Position numbers and translations under genes: made by a program. A stretch of DNA of 64,000 bases, taken from the NCBI GenBank assembly GCA_038146785.1, contig JAYQSI010000016.1, forward strand, positions 798,242-862,241. The letters run 5' to 3'. The stretch is from VMDJ01 sp038146785 (GTDB taxonomy: Bacteria; Pseudomonadota; Gammaproteobacteria; Chromatiales; Chromatiaceae). The notes beneath the pieces are model-generated. The model did no database searches. It was not told the origin of the DNA and was given only the letters and a program-made list of their open reading frames with translations. Positions 61,522 to 64,000 of this stretch are shown one piece after another (within the stretch, counting starts at the first letter, position 1; every line of letters starts with the position of its first letter).

Positions 61522-62271
61522 TCAGAAAAACAATAGCTTAATGATAAAGGCGACTAGGGCGATGTTAAGCGTCCAGCGAATCCAATTTTCACCCTTGGTG
61601 ATAGTGGTTTGGGCGCCTAAATAACCGCCAACAGCGTTACCCAGTGCTAAGGATAGTCCGACAAACCATTCAAGCTGTAACTGGCTGGCAAATACCGCTA
61701 AAGCGACAAAGGTGTAGATCAAGATCACGAACACCTTATAAACATTGGTCAGAACAAGATTTAGCCCCATCACGCGGTGCAGAATCGGCATCAAGATAAA
61801 GCCAACACCAATTTGAATAAAACCACCCCAGAAGCCAGCGCCAATCATCAAGATGTGACCTAGCACGAGGCGTTGCGGTTCTTCGCCACCTTGTTTTTTG
61901 TCGCCTTTGCCGAAGTTGCCTTTCCACATGATGATCATCATGCCGGCCATGATGATCGCCAGAATGCGGTTGAACCATTCACCGTCGAGAGATACGCCAA
62001 CTTGTGCGCCGAATACCGCGCCTATCGAGGCAGCAACGGAGAGTGACAAGCTGAGCTTAAAGTTATGGAAACCTTTTTTCGCAAAGGTCGCCACAGCGGT
62101 GATGTTTTGCAGAATGATCGCTAAACGGTTTGTGCCATTCGCGACAGGTCCGGGCATGCCCATAAAGATCATGATGGGCACAGTGAGCATTGAGCCACCA
62201 CCGGCTAAAACGTTCAGCCAACCAGCAACGATACCGACCAAGCTCAGTACAACGATTTCCCAGATTTCCAT
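61522..62271 (-). CDS. TSUP family (TauE/SafE) transporter
   Basis: 249 residues with about eight helices and the family repeat: LNVLAGGGSMLTVPIMIFMGMPGPVANGTNRLA near 19-51 and GFWGGFIQIGVGFILMPILH near 135-155. TSUP members export sulfite, sulfoacetate or related organosulfur anions. The exact substrate cannot be read here; sulfite export would agree with the persulfide dioxygenase at 6.5 kb. Confidence 0.85.
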   Translation of the reverse strand: MEIWEIVVLSLVGIVAGWLNVLAGGGSMLTVPIMIFMGMPGPVANGTNRLAIILQNITAVATFAKKGFHNFKLSLSLSVAASIGAVFGAQVGVSLDGEWFNRILAIIMAGMMIIMWKGNFGKGDKKQGGEEPQRLVLGHILMIGAGFWGGFIQIGVGFILMPILHRVMGLNLVLTNVYKVFVILIYTFVALAVFASQLQLEWFVGLSLALGNAVGGYLGAQTTITKGENWIRWTLNIALVAFIIKLLFF

Positions 62272-62329
62272 GAATCCCCTAGATGATGGCTAACGTGATG
62301 TCAGACCATAGGAATGGGCAAAGAGAGTG

Positions 62330-63136
62330 TTAATCCTCGAGCGGCGTGGTTCGAGAATGAATGACCTTTTCCGGTGCGCGCTCAAGCTCGCTTTGGTTTT
62401 GATTTAAGGCTTGCACGTATTCGGCAAAGCCGACCAAATCGACACGGGGGTAAGGAATAGTGATGCTCGAGGCGTCAAAGGCTTTCTTAATGTCTTCGAG
62501 GACTTCAAGTGTTGAGGCTTTAGCGGTGCCTTGTTCAACCCAGAAGCGAACCAAGATATTTACACCGTATTCACCGAAGCTTTCGACGCCGACTAGGTAG
62601 CCTTCATCAGAAAGAACGCGCTGTGAGTTATCAAGCACCTTTTCGATAACCGATTTAGCGTTATCGAGATCATCTTCATAAGCGATCGAAACAATCAGAT
62701 CGAGGCGGCGCTTATCAAAGACCGAGTAGTTGATCAGGTTTGAACCAAATACCGTGCTATTAGGTAGCGTCACACGACGGCTATCGAAGGTTTTAACCGT
62801 TGTGGTGAATAGACCAATCTTTTCGACATAGCCCGCGACATCGCCCACTTCGATATGGTCGCCTTTACGGAAGAGGTGATTTACCGCAATCAAAATGCCT
62901 GAAGCTAACGATAAGCGCAGAAGTGTCCACACCGGCTGCACTGAGTAAACCAATAACAATGAAAGCGTAGATAAATAAAGAAGCAGTAACGATTACTGAG
63001 CTGGATCAGCGCAGCACGCGACTTGATAAAGCGGAGTGCCCAGCCCAGTACCACCAGGATGCCGATGACAATGCCGGTCTCAGCCTAAACGAATCAGAGT
63101 CTCTTCAGGGATGCTGTCAAAATTGAAACCAAACAT
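62330..63136 (-). CDS. mscS: Small-conductance mechanosensitive channel, MscS type (three frameshifts)
   Basis: The conserved beta domain is open: FRKGDHIEVGDVAGYVEKIGLFTTTVKTFDSRRVTLPNS and PYPRVDLVGFAE at the end. The N-terminus from ATG 63136 reads MFGFNFDSIPEETLIRLG in one frame, GIVIGILVVLGWALRFIKSRAALIQLSN in the next, TASLFIYAFIVIGLLSAAGVDTSALIVS in a third, then LASGILIAVNHLF. This is the TM1-TM3 order of MscS, so three single-base errors are likely. Intact, it would be a channel of about 268 residues that opens on osmotic downshock. Confidence 0.85.
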
Positions 63137-63197
63137 GGGCTGATCTCTTGATGGGAAAAACAGTGACATAACTTTAGCATTTAAGGAATTCGAGGCG

Positions 63198-63232
63198 AAA
63201 AAAACTGCACCTACCCGGAAGTAGTGCAGTTT
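63198..63232 (-). terminator. Leftward intrinsic terminator
   Basis: Read leftward: AAACTGCAC, a loop with inner TAC/GTA pairs, GTGCAGTTT, then more T. It lies 62 bases before the mscS start and would end the small transcript from the right end. Confidence 0.85.
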
Positions 63233-63409
63233 GGATTAGCGCGAGAGATCGCTACGCTAAGAATTAGATCTTCTAGCCGCTGATTAACTATGCCTCTGCT
63301 GGTAACAGCCGTGTCACTTTCATCACTCCGTCTCAAACTTTGCAAAGCTTTCTTGTCGTCCGTTTCCGTACTCAGTTTCTCACAGAGTTTCTTTGGGATT
63401 AGGGTGATC

Positions 63410-63535
63410 TTAAGTTACAGGGGCGTCAGCATCTAATTTCGTGGATTTTTCCAGTGTGTGCAACATCCGCTTTGTTGGTGAACCTGCAAACAAAAAATGT
63501 GCAGCTAACACAAATGCAATTGAAGAACGTTTCAT
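63410..63535 (-). CDS. Tiny signal-bearing ORF (41 residues)
   Basis: MKRSSIAFVLAAHFLFAGSPTKRMLH..., with a hydrophobic signal-like start and an AAGGA ribosome site about seven bases upstream. LFAGSPTKR suggests a lipobox with the Cys lost (FAGCSP would be expected), perhaps by an indel as elsewhere nearby. It is followed by the terminator at 63198-63232. No family recognised; it could also be a decayed or spurious frame. Confidence 0.4.
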   Translation of the reverse strand: MKRSSIAFVLAAHFLFAGSPTKRMLHTLEKSTKLDADAPVT

Positions 63536-63956
63536 GATTTTTCCTTTTTGGAAGTGAGCCGAAGCTCGTGGTTGTTTCGATGTACTATGGCAAGCGTCAT
63601 GTCGATAACACCGGAGGAGTGAAATACAGACACTCGCATATGTGGGGTTGTTGTTGGCGTGGAATCGCATACCAATGAATGGGGCGTCATCGTGATCAGG
63701 CGGCACAGTGCAGCGCCTGCTAAACGAGCAGATCGAGGATTCATATATGAGAGCTCTTTAATACGCGCGAGTAGCCAGTCGAAGATCGACTGCGATGACG
63801 AAAGAAGTAACCTGGTGAATGCTCAAATGTCAGATGGAAAGCCAGGCAACAGTTACTGTGAGTCGTCGTAGGGATGTTTACGAAGAGCGCGAAAGTCAGC
63901 AGATAAAACCGAATATCAACGCTTGAGCACAGGGTGCTCCTAAAAGCGGCATTTTC
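63536..63956. other. Stretch without an identifiable gene
   Basis: About 420 bases. Short frames exist on both strands but none has family resemblance, good start sites or codon use like the neighbours. Given the frameshifts in mscS next door, a broken gene could be hidden here. Confidence 0.5.
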
Positions 63957-63986
63957 AATTTACGTCCGCGCGGAGAAAACTGTCAA
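63957..63986 (-). promoter_or_regulatory. Leftward sigma-70 promoter candidate at the right edge
   Basis: Read leftward: TTGACA (perfect -35), 18-base spacer, TAAATT (4/6). A palindrome GAGCAC-CCT-GTGCTC (63925-63939) lies about 11-25 bases into the transcript and could be an operator. Confidence 0.45.
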
Positions 63987-64000
63987 TAGATTTTCAGCGC

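Noticed and set aside
63659..63871. 70-codon rightward frame near the right edge
   Set aside because: No domain, no ribosome site and amino acid composition unlike real proteins here.
1..64000. CRISPR arrays, insertion sequences, prophage genes, tRNA and rRNA genes
   Set aside because: I looked through the intergenic stretches and saw no regularly spaced repeats, transposase or integrase motifs, or tRNA-like cloverleaf ends; a dedicated RNA-gene scan was not possible.

Overview
The window comes from a gammaproteobacterium of medium GC. The evidence is gene content: hda, a DUF2066 gene next to a PerM-type exporter, fabA, a bifunctional-type argA with argE, rimI-prfC, oxyR with both redox cysteines, sucAB and xthA. 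I cannot name the genus. Several genes point to sulfur, persulfide or peroxide chemistry: an ETHE1-like persulfide dioxygenase, a sulfur-globule-like secreted protein, two periplasmic thioredoxins, a DsrE protein, a TauE/SafE exporter and an OxyR-rubrerythrin operon. They fit a sulfur-oxidising or sulfide-exposed lifestyle but do not prove it. There are no rRNA, tRNA, CRISPR, IS or phage genes that I could see.

Layout. 1-4.1 kb: a branched-chain-amide ABC importer (3' end of the binding protein, livHMGF). 4.1-9.3 kb: a second-type EF-G, persulfide dioxygenase, CvfB-like S1 protein, spermidine-synthase-like enzyme and DUF302. 9.3-10.4 kb: the Gly/Pro/Phe-repeat secreted protein with its control region. 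10.4-13.6 kb: tetR-argE-argA. 13.7-19 kb: ilvD-dcd, a glycerate-kinase-like protein, purM-purN. 19-23.8 kb: DUF2066, a CDP-alcohol transferase and PerM, facing arsC-wrbA-DUF2069-hda. 23.9-27 kb: two thioredoxins, TolC and an HlyD adaptor with no permease. 27.9-31.4 kb: oxyR, then a rubrerythrin/Fe-S/DUF3501 operon behind a near-canonical OxyR operator. 31.5-39.5 kb: AT-rich hydrolase, dsrE, fabA, proS, xthA, mtaB, rmuC. 39.5-45.6 kb: ilvBHC, pssA and leuA with a probable leader peptide. 45.6-48.3 kb: UDG, rimI, prfC. 48.2-51.1 kb: a damaged proV/proX/proW block. 51.1-57.1 kb: fumarase and sucAB. 57.2-63.1 kb: an RND pump, TauE-like exporter and MscS channel. 63.2-64 kb: one tiny ORF with promoter and terminator, otherwise nothing recognisable.

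The pathways interlock. ilvD, ilvBHC and leuA cover most of valine/isoleucine/leucine synthesis, argA-argE belong to arginine synthesis and purM-purN to purines. sucAB and fumarase belong to the TCA cycle.

One strong caution. Single-base indels interrupt otherwise perfect genes, including proS, which should be essential. Others are argA, prfC, rmuC, the Fe-S protein gene and the sulfur-globule-like gene, and there are several each in proV, proX and mscS. Much of this is probably sequencing or assembly error. The proVXW block also has truncated genes at both edges, which suggests either real decay or a bad join.
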